Source: Corynebacterium tapiri (GTDB taxonomy: Bacteria > Actinomycetota > Actinomycetes > Mycobacteriales > Mycobacteriaceae). Taken from it: a stretch of DNA of 64,000 nucleotides. Under the pieces are notes generated by a model. It was not told where the DNA came from, did no database searches, and was given only the letters and a program-made list of their open reading frames with translations. The DNA is taken from assembly GCF_006334925.1 (NCBI RefSeq), contig NZ_VDHJ01000001.1, positions 124,001 through 188,000 on the forward strand, read 5' to 3'. Of this stretch, positions 1 through 8,644 are shown one piece after another. The translations under genes were made by a program, and so were the position numbers. The number at the start of each line of letters is the position of its first letter. The stretch's first letter is position 1.

Positions 1-224
1 TCTTTGTTACGCATGACGTCGATGAGGCACTGAGCCTGGGGGATGAGATCGTCGTGTTGCGCCCGGGAGGAGTCATCGCTCAACGGGATACCCCGGATCG
101 ACTGGTGGCACAGCCTGCTGACGAATTCGTCGAAGGTTTCCTCGGGGCGCGCTCGAACTTGCGCGTTGAGGGGCAAGTCGTAGTCGATGACGCTGGGCGG
201 GTAGTAGGGAAGTTGGCTCCGTGA
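1..224 (+). CDS. OpuC/ProV-type ABC transporter ATP-binding protein, C-terminal end (partial)
   Basis: The window opens inside this gene; the first whole codon begins at base 3 and 73 residues remain before the TGA. The visible part holds the switch-region motif FVTHDVDEALSLGDEIVVL, typical of the nucleotide-binding subunit of glycine betaine/carnitine/choline importers, followed by a DRLVAQPADEFVEGFLG tail. The stop codon overlaps the GTG of the following permease by four bases (GTGA), so translation is coupled. Assignment to the osmolyte (QAT) family rests mainly on the two permeases downstream. Walker motifs and any CBS domains lie outside the window. Confidence 0.85.
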   Translation, partial: FVTHDVDEALSLGDEIVVLRPGGVIAQRDTPDRLVAQPADEFVEGFLGARSNLRVEGQVVVDDAGRVVGKLAP

Positions 225-853
225 CTTGGCTGAAGAACAACCTGGGGCTCATCGCTGAGCTCACCCTGACTCATCTGGCTTTGGTGATTCCCGCGATCCT
301 CATCGCCATTGTGGTCTCTATCCCTGTTGGATATGTGGCAGCGCGGCGACCGCGCATCGGCGGGCCACTGTCGACCTTGTTGGCGCTGACCTACACGATT
401 CCCGCGTTGCCGCTGCTGGTGGTCATTCCGGCGATCATCGGTACGCCGCTGCGTTCCCCGGTGACCATCGTGGTGGCTTTGTCGATCTACGGAATTGCCC
501 TCATGGTGCGTACCGCAGCGGATGCTTTCGGAGCCGTCGATAGCAATGTTCGCCTCAGCGCCCGCGCAACTGGAATGAGCCGGGGTCAAATTCTACGCAA
601 AGTCGATCTGCCCCTGGCAGTTCCGGTGTTGATTTCGGGTGCTCGCGTGGTCGCGGTGTCCACAATCTCATTGGCCACCATCGGCGCCTTGGTAGGCATC
701 ACATCGCTGGGCACGTTGCTGACGGATGGATTCTCCCGGGCGATCATCGCTGAGGTGCTCACGGGCATCGTCTTGACAGCCGTCCTGGCCGTCGCCGTCG
801 ACCTCGTTCTGATCCTCGTAGGACGTGCACTGACTCCTTGGGAGCGCTCATGA
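221..853 (+). CDS. ABC transporter permease, OpuCB/ProW-like
   Basis: A 210-residue inner-membrane permease with about five or six hydrophobic segments. It carries the binding-protein-dependent transport signature around residues 110-150 (VRLSARATGMSRGQILRKVDLPLAVPVL), the EAA loop that docks on the ATPase. Length and sequence fit the short permeases of compatible-solute importers of the OpuC/OpuB type. GTG start, four-base overlap with the ATPase gene and ATGA overlap with the next permease indicate one operon. The transported solute (glycine betaine, choline, carnitine or ectoine) cannot be told from the sequence. Confidence 0.88.
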   Translation: MTWLKNNLGLIAELTLTHLALVIPAILIAIVVSIPVGYVAARRPRIGGPLSTLLALTYTIPALPLLVVIPAIIGTPLRSPVTIVVALSIYGIALMVRTAADAFGAVDSNVRLSARATGMSRGQILRKVDLPLAVPVLISGARVVAVSTISLATIGALVGITSLGTLLTDGFSRAIIAEVLTGIVLTAVLAVAVDLVLILVGRALTPWERS

Positions 854-1503
854 ACACAATCTCGGAGATGTTCGCGTGGCTTTTCGACCCTGCCAACACC
901 ACCGACATCCTGCACCGCGCAGGCCAGCATTTGGGAGTTTCGGCGCTGGCGGTGGTCATCGCGGCCGTTATCGCCTGGCCGTTGGGCATCGCAGTCGGCC
1001 ACCGGCGCCGTGGTCAAGCCGCTGTGGCTGGCTTTGCCGGAGTGATGCGGTCTATTCCTTCACTCGGAGTGATTACGCTGGTCGCTCTCTTAGTGGGCAT
1101 TGGTTTGGTCGCTCCCATTGTTGCCCTGGTCATCCTGGCGATCCCGTCGCTATTGGCCGGCGCCTATGCGGGGGTGGCCGGCGTGGATGAGGAGACCGTG
1201 TCGGCTGCGCGCGCGGTAGGCATGCGAGAATCCCAGGTGATTTCCCAGGTCGAGATCCCCTTGGCCGCCCCTGTCATCATGGGAGGGCTGCGCTCGGCCG
1301 TCATGCAGGTGGTCTCCACGACCACGCTGGCCGCCTACACCGCAGACGTAGGACTGGGGCGATTCCTCTTCGCCGGCCTCAAGACCAACGACTATGCGCT
1401 CACCCTAGCCGCGGCCGTCTTGGTCATAGTTCTGGCGGTGCTTGTCGACGCCGTCCTTGCCACCGGGAACAAAATTCTGACCCGATCCGTTGTGCATGTG
1501 TAG
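850..1503 (+). CDS. ABC transporter permease, OpuCD-like
   Basis: Second permease of the same importer, 217 residues, with hydrophobic helices and an EAA loop at about residues 115-145 (SAARAVGMRESQVISQVEIPLAAPVI). The ATG at 850 overlaps the previous stop (ATGA); a TTG twelve bases upstream is in frame but less likely. It would pair with the upstream permease to form the channel. No periplasmic-type binding protein follows, so the solute-binding lipoprotein must lie upstream of the window or elsewhere. The next gene starts 21 bases later behind its own good ribosome binding site and is unrelated in function. Confidence 0.88.
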   Translation: MNTISEMFAWLFDPANTTDILHRAGQHLGVSALAVVIAAVIAWPLGIAVGHRRRGQAAVAGFAGVMRSIPSLGVITLVALLVGIGLVAPIVALVILAIPSLLAGAYAGVAGVDEETVSAARAVGMRESQVISQVEIPLAAPVIMGGLRSAVMQVVSTTTLAAYTADVGLGRFLFAGLKTNDYALTLAAAVLVIVLAVLVDAVLATGNKILTRSVVHV

Positions 1504-1524
1504 TGACAACAAAGAGAGGTAATT

Positions 1525-2307
1525 ATGCGGAGTAGTAACCCGGTATTGAACAACCTCCCGGCCTCCGGGAGCTATGACACATTCCAGAACCCCCAGCAGT
1601 ACCAGGCGCCGGTGCAGGCCGAGCGTCCGATGACCGTCGACGACGTTGTTACCAAGACTGGCATCACCCTCGGCGTGATCATTGTCTTCGCCCTGGTGAC
1701 CTTCGGCCTGTCCCTAGTTAACCCGGGTCTGGCACTGATCTTGACTGCTATCGGCGGTATTGGTGGCTTTATCACCGTCCTGGTCAGCGCCTTTGGCCGC
1801 AAGACCGGTGCAGCGACCACTTTGATCTACGCGGCCTTCGAGGGGCTTTTCGTTGGCGGCATTTCGCTGCTGCTGTCGGGCGCATTGATCGGCGGCGCCG
1901 ACGCCGGTGCACTGATCGGTCAGGCTATCCTGGGCACCATCGGCGTGTTCTTGGGCATGCTGTTCGTGTACAAGACCGGCGCGATCCGAGTGACTCCTAA
2001 GTTCACCCGTATCATGACCGGCGCGATCATCGGCGTGGCCGTGCTCGCCCTGGGTAACTTGCTGCTGGCGCTGTTTACCGACATGAACCCGCTGCGCGAT
2101 GGCGGCCCGCTGGCCATCGTTTTCTCGCTGGTATGCATCGTGCTGGCAGCTTTGAGCTTCCTGCAGGACTTTGACGTGGCCGATCGCCTGGTGCGCCAGG
2201 GCGCGCCGTCGAAGATGGCCTGGGGCGTTGCCCTCGGCCTGGCCGTGACTCTGGTCTGGCTCTACACCGAGATCCTGCGCCTGCTGAGCTACTTCAACCG
2301 CAACTAG
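1525..2307 (+). CDS. Bax inhibitor-1/YccA family membrane protein
   Basis: A 260-residue protein with a soluble N-terminus of about 45 residues and seven predicted membrane helices, the usual architecture of actinobacterial Bax inhibitor-1/YccA (UPF0005) proteins. The conserved acidic segment near the end (FLQDFDVADRLVRQGAPSKMAWGVALGLAVTLVWLYTEILRLLS) matches the family C-terminus. ATG preceded by AGAGAGG at good spacing. Bacterial members are proposed calcium/proton leak channels or modulators of membrane protease FtsH; the role here is not shown by the sequence. A strong terminator follows. Confidence 0.9.
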   Translation: MRSSNPVLNNLPASGSYDTFQNPQQYQAPVQAERPMTVDDVVTKTGITLGVIIVFALVTFGLSLVNPGLALILTAIGGIGGFITVLVSAFGRKTGAATTLIYAAFEGLFVGGISLLLSGALIGGADAGALIGQAILGTIGVFLGMLFVYKTGAIRVTPKFTRIMTGAIIGVAVLALGNLLLALFTDMNPLRDGGPLAIVFSLVCIVLAALSFLQDFDVADRLVRQGAPSKMAWGVALGLAVTLVWLYTEILRLLSYFNRN

Positions 2308-2322
2308 CGGATCATTAACCAC

Positions 2323-2363
2323 AAATGACCCCGCCGCCTGAAAAGGCGACGGGGTCATTTCTC
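2323..2363. terminator. bidirectional intrinsic terminator
   Basis: Inverted repeat AAATGACCCCGCCGCC / GGCGACGGGGTCATTT around a short CTGAAAA-containing loop, flanked by A-rich and T-rich ends, placed between the convergent BI-1 and lipoprotein genes. It can serve both strands. Confidence 0.88.
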
Positions 2364-2374
2364 TTGCGCGCAGT

Positions 2375-2761
2375 CTAGCCGGAGACGACTTCGCCGTTGA
2401 CCTCAACAGTGGAGTAGACGGTCGACTCGCCGGTCTGGGTGGGAGCGCTGAGCTTGACGGTAGCCGGGGCGCCGTCCGGGCCGGTGCCCTTGCCCTGCGC
2501 GGCGTTACGCGACCACTGGGACCACTCGATGTTGGTCACCTTGGAGGCCGGGTTGGCGCAATCCGTGGAGACCTCGTGTGGCTTGGTGGTGGGCTCGCCA
2601 ACGCAGTCAATGAACTTGACGTTTGCGGTCTCGGAAGAGACCGGGGCGTGGACCTGCTCGGTGGCAGTTTGCACCTTCTCGCTAGAAGGCTGCTGGTGCG
2701 GCGGGTGGCACGCGGTGAGCAGGGCGCCTGCAGCAACGATGGCAGTAAGACGACGCTTCAT
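2375..2761 (-). CDS. small secreted lipoprotein, unknown function
   Basis: 128 residues. The N-terminus MKRRLTAIVAAGALLTAC is a lipoprotein signal with lipobox LLTAC, so the mature protein should start at Cys18 and be anchored on the outer face of the cytoplasmic membrane. The mature part is Thr/Ser-rich with two further cysteines (FIDCVG and STDCAN) that could form a disulfide. No catalytic motif is seen. It lies 30 bases downstream of greA on the same strand and may be co-transcribed. I do not recognise a characterised family. Confidence 0.82.
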   Translation of the reverse strand: MKRRLTAIVAAGALLTACHPPHQQPSSEKVQTATEQVHAPVSSETANVKFIDCVGEPTTKPHEVSTDCANPASKVTNIEWSQWSRNAAQGKGTGPDGAPATVKLSAPTQTGESTVYSTVEVNGEVVSG

Positions 2762-2791
2762 GGGAAGAACTCAGCTCCTTTGAATATGTAA

Positions 2792-3316
2792 TTAGGAATC
2801 GCTGCGGGGAGTAGCAGCCTTGGCCGAATCGTACGGTGCGGCCGAGACAATGGTCACGGTCAAGGTGTTGCCGTTCGGTGCGGAGTACGAACGAGTCTCA
2901 CCCTCCTTGGCTCCCAGCACGGCAGCGCCCAGCGGGGACTGCTCGGAGTAGGTCTCCAGATCCTTATTGTCGCTGGAGGCGGCACGGGTGCCGATGAGGA
3001 AGGTCTCCTTCTGCGACTCGTCACCGTTGTAGTAGACGTGAACCACAGAACCGATCTGGGCCACACCCTCGACCACGCCGGAGCGCTCGGTGGTGGAGTT
3101 CTGCAGGATCTCGGAGATCTGCTTAATGCGGGCTTCTTCCTGGTCCTGCTGCTCGCGAGCGGCGTCGTAACCAGCATTCTCCTTGAGGTCGCCCTCTTCG
3201 CGGCGCTCATTGATCTCAGCGGCGATGACGGGACGGTGGTCAATCAGCTCCTGCAGCTCGGTCTCGAGCTTGGTCTTCATCTCCGGAGTGATGTACTGCT
3301 TCTGGGGCTCAGCCAT
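2792..3316 (-). CDS. greA: transcription elongation factor GreA
   Basis: 174 residues. Residues 1-80 form the antiparallel coiled coil that enters the RNA polymerase secondary channel, with the acidic tip in INERREEGDLKENAGYDAAREQQ; the C-terminal FKBP-like domain follows (residues 85-165). It rescues backtracked polymerase by stimulating transcript cleavage. Start ATG is supported by AAGGTAGGGAG-like sequence upstream on the minus strand. The gene sits just downstream of a DUF4307 gene, the same neighbour as in mycobacteria (Rv1080c/Rv1081c). A near-perfect 22-bp palindrome lies 35-56 bases upstream of the start. Confidence 0.96.
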   Translation of the reverse strand: MAEPQKQYITPEMKTKLETELQELIDHRPVIAAEINERREEGDLKENAGYDAAREQQDQEEARIKQISEILQNSTTERSGVVEGVAQIGSVVHVYYNGDESQKETFLIGTRAASSDNKDLETYSEQSPLGAAVLGAKEGETRSYSAPNGNTLTVTIVSAAPYDSAKAATPRSDS

Positions 3317-3350
3317 AGGTAAAACTCCCTACCTTTTGCGGTTCAATCAG

Positions 3351-3372
3351 CACTAACTAGCGCTAGCTAGTG
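3351..3372. repeat. 22-bp near-perfect palindrome upstream of greA
   Basis: The two arms CACTAACTAGC and GCTAGCTAGTG are reverse complements except for one symmetric base pair, centred on CTAGCGCTAG. It sits between the stop of the DUF4307 gene and the start of greA, both minus strand. It has no T-run, so it could be a regulator operator for greA or a weak terminator. Confidence 0.6.
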
Positions 3373-3382
3373 GCCTAATTTA

Positions 3383-3817
3383 TCAGAGTGTGGTCACTCG
3401 GTTATCTACGTCCATGTACGGCTCTAGACCGGTTGAACAACCGTAAACACCGCCGGCGACTGGAACATCCCGCGTTGGGATGTCGGCCGCAACTCGCGTG
3501 ACCTTTTCGCCGCCGGTGGGCATGATGATCTCTCGGCGTCCAACCTCGGCCATCTGGTAGTTCAACGCCGTGACAATGCAATAAGACTCTTGCGCAGGGT
3601 CCTTGCGGGTGATGTCTACCCAGACGCGCAAAGTGCTGTCGTCGATACGCTCCTGAGTCACCATGGAGACCTCGACGGGAGTGTTCGCGCGCTGCGTAAC
3701 GTAGCGGTAGAGAAAGACCGCGGCGACCAAAGCGAAGATCACGGCGATAACGGCGATGGCTTTGCCTGCCCACGTTCCTTGTTCGGATCCGTAGCGGCTG
3801 GGTGGGCGCGTTGACAT
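3383..3817 (-). CDS. DUF4307 family membrane-anchored protein
   Basis: 144 residues from the ATG at 3817 (MSTRPPSRYGSEQG). A short basic N-terminus is followed by one membrane helix (about residues 20-42, GKAIAVIAVIFALVAAVFLYRYV) and an extracytoplasmic domain of about 100 residues with VSMVTQERIDDSTLRVWVDI and two cysteines. This matches DUF4307 (Rv1081c-like), of unknown function. The in-frame ATG 84 bases upstream is rejected because it would run into the divergent mca gene and because a -10 box (TAAACT on the minus strand, 3825-3830) sits exactly seven bases before 3817, giving a leaderless start. Confidence 0.85.
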   Translation of the reverse strand: MSTRPPSRYGSEQGTWAGKAIAVIAVIFALVAAVFLYRYVTQRANTPVEVSMVTQERIDDSTLRVWVDITRKDPAQESYCIVTALNYQMAEVGRREIIMPTGGEKVTRVAADIPTRDVPVAGGVYGCSTGLEPYMDVDNRVTTL

Positions 3818-3824
3818 GCCTGGC

Positions 3825-3837
3825 AGTTTACTAGACT
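3825..3837. promoter_or_regulatory. back-to-back leaderless promoters of DUF4307 gene and mca
   Basis: Minus-strand -10 TAAACT (3825-3830) and plus-strand -10 TAGACT (3832-3837) abut each other; each is six or seven bases from its own ATG (3817 and 3844), so both mRNAs would begin at the start codon and the two polymerases would compete for the same DNA. Confidence 0.65.
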
Positions 3838-3843
3838 GTCCGC

Positions 3844-4698
3844 ATGCGCCTTCTAGCCATTCACGCTCACCCCGACGATGAGTCGTCGAAGGGCGCGGCA
3901 ACCACTGCGATGTATGCCGCGCAGGGACACGACGTCACCGTGATTACCTGCACCGGAGGAGAGCGAGGCGACATCCTCAACCCGGCCATGGACAAGCCGG
4001 GGATCAAGGAAAAGATCAACGAGGTTCGCCGGGAAGAAATGGCACAGGCTGCAGCCGCCTTGGGCATCAACCATCACTGGCTGGGGTACGAAGATTCCGG
4101 CTTGCCTGGTGAGGGAGAGCCGCTGCCCGAAGGGTGCTTTGCGACGCAGCCTGCCGAAGAAGTAGCCGACGTGCTCATTCGTCACATCCGGCAGCTGCGC
4201 CCGCACGTGATCATCACGTACGACGAGAACGGGGGATACCCGCACCCCGATCATCTCCAGGTCCACGCTGCGTCGATGATCGCGTGGGACAAGGCAGGCT
4301 CCGACTACAAGCCAGAGCTCGGGCAGCCGTGGGCTCCACAGAAGTTGTACTACTCGCATGGCTTCGTCTTCCAGAGGATGCAGTTGCTTCACGACGAACT
4401 CCTGGCCACCGGCAAGATGAGCCCCTACGAGTCGATCATGCAGCGCTGGGATCCTGAAAAGAACGACATCATGTCGCGGGTGACCACCCAGGTGCATGCC
4501 GCCGACTATTTTGGGCAGCGCGAAGCTGCGCTGCGTGCGCACGCCACCCAGATCGACCCGGCCGGCGCGTTTCTGGCCAGCTCGGTCGAGGCGCAGCAGC
4601 GACTGTGGCCGACCGAGGAGTTCGAGTTGGCCCAATCAAGGGTTGAAAGCACACTGCCGGAGACCGACCTATTCGCCGGCATTACCGAGGAGAACTAA
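3844..4698 (+). CDS. mca: mycothiol S-conjugate amidase Mca
   Basis: 284 residues. Zinc-dependent amidase that cleaves mycothiol S-conjugates into a mercapturic acid for export and GlcN-Ins for recycling; cytoplasmic detoxification. The LmbE-type metal site is visible at residues 7-13 (HAHPDDE) and at GGYPHPDHLQVHAA near residues 135-148, with TCTGGERGDILNPAM near 39-53. The related deacetylase MshB shares the fold, but linkage to DUF4307, the small membrane protein and the Z-prenyl synthase is the arrangement around mycobacterial mca. ATG lies six bases behind TAGACT, a leaderless start. Confidence 0.93.
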   Translation: MRLLAIHAHPDDESSKGAATTAMYAAQGHDVTVITCTGGERGDILNPAMDKPGIKEKINEVRREEMAQAAAALGINHHWLGYEDSGLPGEGEPLPEGCFATQPAEEVADVLIRHIRQLRPHVIITYDENGGYPHPDHLQVHAASMIAWDKAGSDYKPELGQPWAPQKLYYSHGFVFQRMQLLHDELLATGKMSPYESIMQRWDPEKNDIMSRVTTQVHAADYFGQREAALRAHATQIDPAGAFLASSVEAQQRLWPTEEFELAQSRVESTLPETDLFAGITEEN

Positions 4699-4701
4699 AA
4701 C

Positions 4702-4974
4702 ATGTGGACCACGTTTATCTTGGCGCAGGCGCCCTCTGACGGCCCGGTGGGTCCGGAGTTTGGCAAGGCGTCTCCCATCGGCTTGCTCATCCTCGTGTTG
4801 TTGGCGGTCGCCGTGATGATCATCGGCTGGGCGTTCCACCGCCGTAACTCGCGCTTTCGCCGTCGCCGTATGTTCGCCGAGGCCCACGGCCTGGACCCGT
4901 TTGATGCCGAGGCAGTGGACAAAGCCATGGCGGAGGCCGGAGTTCTGGATCGCCGAAAGAAGTCGTTTTTCTGA
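4702..4974 (+). CDS. small single-helix membrane protein downstream of mca
   Basis: 90 residues, beginning three bases after the mca stop. A short N-terminal region, one strongly hydrophobic helix (residues 26-46, IGLLILVLLAVAVMIIGWAFH), an Arg-rich stop-transfer stretch (RRNSRFRRRRMF), then a soluble tail of about 35 residues ending in KKSFF. It corresponds in position and type to the conserved hypothetical next to mca in mycobacteria (Rv1083). No function is known to me. Its TGA overlaps the ATG of the following prenyl synthase (TGATG), indicating one operon with mca. Confidence 0.82.
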   Translation: MWTTFILAQAPSDGPVGPEFGKASPIGLLILVLLAVAVMIIGWAFHRRNSRFRRRRMFAEAHGLDPFDAEAVDKAMAEAGVLDRRKKSFF

Positions 4975-5750
4975 TGCGTTTTCAACTCCTGCCTCGCCTG
5001 CTGTACCCGCTTTACGAGGCTCGGCTTGCCTCCGAGATTAAGGGTGCTGCCCAGCCCAAGCACGTGGCAGTCATCGTCGACGGCAACCGCCGGTGGGCGC
5101 GTGAGGCCGGTTTTACTGATGTGAGCCACGGGCACCGAATCGGTGCGCGCAAGGTGGCCGAGCTGGTCTCCTGGTGCGCGGACACCGACGTGGAGGTGGT
5201 CACCTGTTACCTGCTGTCGACGGAGAACCTCTCGCGTTCAAGCGATGAGCTGGAGTTGCTGTTTGAGATCATCTCGGGCGTAGTCACGGAGTTGGCGGAA
5301 TCTGATAGCAACTGCCGAGTCCGGCTCGTTGGTCACCTGGACATGCTGCCCGACGAGTTCGCTGCCTCCATGCGGGAGGCAGAAAAGCGCACCGAGGCCA
5401 ACACAGGTGTGGTGGTCAACGTGGCAGTCGGTTACGGCGGACGCCAGGAGATTGTGGATGCCGCACGCGAGGTGGTTCGCAACAGCGCGAGCGCCGGGCT
5501 GGATTGCGAGGCTATCGCGGACTCCATCACCGTCGAAAGCATTAACGCGCACCTGTACACCTCCGGTCAGCCTGATCCTGACTTGGTGATTCGCACGTCG
5601 GGGGAGCAGCGCTTGTCCGGTTTCTTGCTCTGGCAGGCCGCATACTCGGAAATCTGGTTCACCGATACCTACTGGCCGGCCTTCCGTCGTATCGACTTCC
5701 TGCGCGCCATCCGCGACTACTCGCAGCGTTCTCGGCGGTTCGGAAAGTAA
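4974..5750 (+). CDS. cis-prenyl transferase, probable (2Z,6E)-farnesyl diphosphate synthase
   Basis: 258 residues of the UppS family, which condense isopentenyl diphosphate in Z configuration for polyprenyl lipid carriers. Signature VIVDGNRRWAREAGF near residues 33-48 carries the catalytic Asp; the C-terminal signature DLVIRTSGEQRLSGFLLWQ...EIWFTDTYWPAF is also complete. Location in the mca operon and the DGNRRWA variant fit the short-chain actinobacterial enzyme (Rv1086 type, Z-farnesyl diphosphate) rather than the long-chain decaprenyl synthase near recO/era. Product chain length is inferred, not visible. Confidence 0.87.
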   Translation: MRFQLLPRLLYPLYEARLASEIKGAAQPKHVAVIVDGNRRWAREAGFTDVSHGHRIGARKVAELVSWCADTDVEVVTCYLLSTENLSRSSDELELLFEIISGVVTELAESDSNCRVRLVGHLDMLPDEFAASMREAEKRTEANTGVVVNVAVGYGGRQEIVDAAREVVRNSASAGLDCEAIADSITVESINAHLYTSGQPDPDLVIRTSGEQRLSGFLLWQAAYSEIWFTDTYWPAFRRIDFLRAIRDYSQRSRRFGK

Positions 5751-5800
5751 AACACACCATTTCTTGATTACTGCGTCTTCCCAGCGCACACTACATAGCG

Positions 5801-7564
5801 ATGGAAGAACAAGACGTGGTAATCAAAAGACACCGAAACCGAGTAAGAAAAGCCGTCTCCGGCGAGCGTTCGATTCACCCGGCCCTAGCCCAGGGCATCG
5901 ACGTGGACACAACCGATCGCTCCTATCCCACCAACAAGCTGGTATTTGCGATGGCGCTGATCATCAGCCTCGCGGTGGTGATGTGGGCTTTCCTTGCACC
6001 CGATCAGGTCAACACCGTCGGTGTGAACTTGCAGTCGTGGGTGGTCTCTCACCTGGGTTGGCTATTCACGCTGGCGATCCTAGGCGCCACCATCTTCATG
6101 CTGGTCATCGGCTATGGACCAACCGGATCCATTCGCCTGGGCGCAGATGACACCCGCCCCGAGTTTTCCACCTTCTCCTGGGTGTCGATGCTGTTCGCCG
6201 CGGGCCTGGGAATTGGCCTCATCTTCTACGGACCGATGGAGCCGCTGATCCACTTCCAGACCCTTCCGCCCGCATTTACCGGCACTGATGCGGAGGCTGG
6301 AACGGTCAGCGCCGTAGATCCGGCTGTGGCGCAGAGCATTCTGCACCAGGCGTCCTTCCCGTGGGTGGTGTATTCCTTTGTTGGCGGCGCGATTGCGTAC
6401 TCCGCTTTTCGACGTGGACGCCTACCGCTAATTTCATCCATCTTCGAACCTGTATTTCCGCACGCTCCCAACCACCCGGTCGGAAAGATTATCGATGTCT
6501 TTGCAGTGCTGGTGACCCTGTTCGGTACCGCCACGTCCTTGGGAATCGGAGCGTTGCAGGTGCAAACCGGTACTTCGATCCTGACGGGTAAGGACCTCTC
6601 GGGCGATGGAACCGTGGTGGCGATCATTTCCATCCTCACGGTGATTTTCACGTTCTCGGCAGTATCTGGCGTGAAGACGGGCATTCGCATCCTGTCCAAC
6701 GCCAACATGGCGTTGGTTGCCTTCATGGCACTGTTCGTTCTCGTCCTTGGCCCCACGGTGTTCATCCTGGACCTCATCCCCACCTCGCTGGTCACGTTCC
6801 TCGGGGCTATTCCCGACTTCTTCGCCGTCTCGCCCTCTCAGGGTGACGTAGAGAAGGAGTTTGTCACCGCCTGGACCATGCTCTACTGGGCCTGGTGGAT
6901 CTCCTGGTCGCCCTTCGTCGGCATGTTCGTGGCCAAGATCTCTAAGGGTCGCACCCTGCGCGAATACGTCACCGTGACCATCTTCGCCCCGGCTGCGATC
7001 TCGGCGCTCTGGTACATCGTGTTCGGAGGGACAGCAATCTGGCAGACCTTGGAGGGAATGGATCTGCCGATTGTGGGGGCCGGAGAAAACGTCATGTTTG
7101 ATCTCTTCGACAACCTGCCATTGAGCACGCTCATGCACGTGGTCACGCTGGCCGCGATCATCATCTTCTTCACCACTGCCGGTGACTCCACCACCAACGT
7201 CTTGGGCTCGATGTCCCAGTCAGGCCGCAGCAACCCTTCCACCCCGATCACGGTCATTTGGGGTCTGGCCCTGGGCTTGATCGCTCTGGCGCTACTTCTC
7301 GCCGGCGGTCAGAACGCCCTGTCTGGGCTGCAATCCATCATGGTTTCGGCCTCTGTGCCGTTTGTGGTGATCATGTTTGGCATGGCCATCTCCTGGGCTA
7401 AGGATCTGGCTAACGATCCGGTGATCATTCGTCGCGCCTATAGCCGGGAGGCAATCCGCAAGGGTGTGATGCGGGGCATCGACAAGCACGGGGACGACTT
7501 CGTATTCGGCGTCTCCGAGGTGCCAGCAGATGAGGGCGCAGGCGCGGACGTCACCCTGCGCTAA
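5801..7564 (+). CDS. BCCT family compatible-solute transporter, BetP-like
   Basis: 587 residues with twelve predicted helices. The BCCT signature [19 protein letters not shown] (about residues 358-376) supplies the aromatic box, and the glycine-rich unwound segment [17 protein letters not shown] corresponds to that of BetP. Likely a sodium- or proton-coupled importer for glycine betaine, ectoine or similar. Unlike BetP, the N-terminus is basic rather than acidic and the cytoplasmic tail after the last helix is only about 60 residues without a long Arg/Lys-rich helix, so osmosensing may differ. ATG 5801; a GTG at 5816 behind GGAAGAAC is an alternative start. Its stop overlaps coaA by four bases, convergent. 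Confidence 0.9.
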   Translation: MEEQDVVIKRHRNRVRKAVSGERSIHPALAQGIDVDTTDRSYPTNKLVFAMALIISLAVVMWAFLAPDQVNTVGVNLQSWVVSHLGWLFTLAILGATIFMLVIGYGPTGSIRLGADDTRPEFSTFSWVSMLFAAGLGIGLIFYGPMEPLIHFQTLPPAFTGTDAEAGTVSAVDPAVAQSILHQASFPWVVYSFVGGAIAYSAFRRGRLPLISSIFEPVFPHAPNHPVGKIIDVFAVLVTLFGTATSLGIGALQVQTGTSILTGKDLSGDGTVVAIISILTVIFTFSAVSGVKTGIRILSNANMALVAFMALFVLVLGPTVFILDLIPTSLVTFLGAIPDFFAVSPSQGDVEKEFVTAWTMLYWAWWISWSPFVGMFVAKISKGRTLREYVTVTIFAPAAISALWYIVFGGTAIWQTLEGMDLPIVGAGENVMFDLFDNLPLSTLMHVVTLAAIIIFFTTAGDSTTNVLGSMSQSGRSNPSTPITVIWGLALGLIALALLLAGGQNALSGLQSIMVSASVPFVVIMFGMAISWAKDLANDPVIIRRAYSREAIRKGVMRGIDKHGDDFVFGVSEVPADEGAGADVTLR

Positions 7565-8520
7565 AGCTTGCGCATGCGCACGCCATTGACCTGGTGATTG
7601 GCGTCCTTGCGCAGAACTAAGGAAGCCCGAATTTTGGTGGGTGCGATGTTCTCCACCAAGTTCGGCAGGTTGATGGATTGCCAGACGTCTCGAGCAAAGG
7701 CAATAGCTTCTTCGTCACCGACATCCGCGAGCCAGCCAAAGTGGGCTCCGGGGCGCTTGAAGGCGGTATTTCGCAGCTGGCGGAACCGTTCGATGTACCA
7801 GGACTCGATGTCTTCAGTCCGGGCGTCAACGTAGATGGAAAAGTCGATCAGGTCGGAGACCATGAGGGTAGGGCCGGTTTGGAGCACGTTGAGGCCCTCG
7901 ATGATCAAGATGTCCGGTTGCTCGACGCTTTGTGCAGCACCGGGAATGATGTCGTAGCTGTTGTGAGAGTAGATCGGGGCGTCGACACGCGCCTTCCCCG
8001 ACTTCACATCCGTGACAAAACGCAGCAATGCGCGGCGATCGTACGACTCGGGAAAGCCCTTGCGTTCAAGAAGACGCCGCCTCTTGAGCTCCTCAGTGGG
8101 GTAGAGGAATCCGTCGGTGGTCACTAGGTCGACCCGAGGGTGTGAATCCCACCGCTGGAGTAGTACTTGCAGCAATCGGGCCGTCGTGGATTTGCCCACG
8201 GCCACAGATCCCGCCACCCCGATCACGAACGGAACGTGCCCAGGGTCCTCGCCGAGGAATGTCTCCGTTGCACCCGTGAGCTGCTGATGGGCACTAACGC
8301 GGAGGTGGATCAGACGCGAGAGAGGGAGGTAGACGTCGGCAACCTCGTCGAGGTCGAGGTTTTCTCCGAGACCTCGCAGCGCGACCACTTCATCCTCGGT
8401 GAGCACCTGGGGCATGGAATTGCGAAGGCTGCGCCACGTTTGCCGGTCCAAGGAGACGTAGGGGGAGCGCACCTTGTGTGCGCTTTCGGCTGCAGCGGCG
8501 ACGGATTCCTGAACTGCCAT
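7561..8520 (-). CDS. coaA: pantothenate kinase, type I
   Basis: 319 residues; ATP-dependent phosphorylation of pantothenate, first and controlling step of coenzyme A synthesis. P-loop [17 protein letters not shown] near residues 97-113, then [12 protein letters not shown] and [16 protein letters not shown], all typical of type I CoaA. Length agrees with mycobacterial CoaA (about 312). Start chosen at 8520 ([10 protein letters not shown]); an ATG 45 bases upstream adds a non-conserved leader, and a CACAAT box seven bases before 8520 suggests a leaderless start. Minus strand, convergent with the BCCT gene and divergent from glyA. Confidence 0.94.
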   Translation of the reverse strand: MAVQESVAAAAESAHKVRSPYVSLDRQTWRSLRNSMPQVLTEDEVVALRGLGENLDLDEVADVYLPLSRLIHLRVSAHQQLTGATETFLGEDPGHVPFVIGVAGSVAVGKSTTARLLQVLLQRWDSHPRVDLVTTDGFLYPTEELKRRRLLERKGFPESYDRRALLRFVTDVKSGKARVDAPIYSHNSYDIIPGAAQSVEQPDILIIEGLNVLQTGPTLMVSDLIDFSIYVDARTEDIESWYIERFRQLRNTAFKRPGAHFGWLADVGDEEAIAFARDVWQSINLPNLVENIAPTKIRASLVLRKDANHQVNGVRMRKL

Positions 8521-8644
8521 GGGTTCTATTGTGTCATTGCGCTCCTCAGGTGGTTTACACCTCACCCCCGAGACTTAACGACTAAACTGGCACCACATTC
8601 GAGCCGATCTGGCGCAGCCTCTTTCGAAAGGGAATTTTCGTTTC

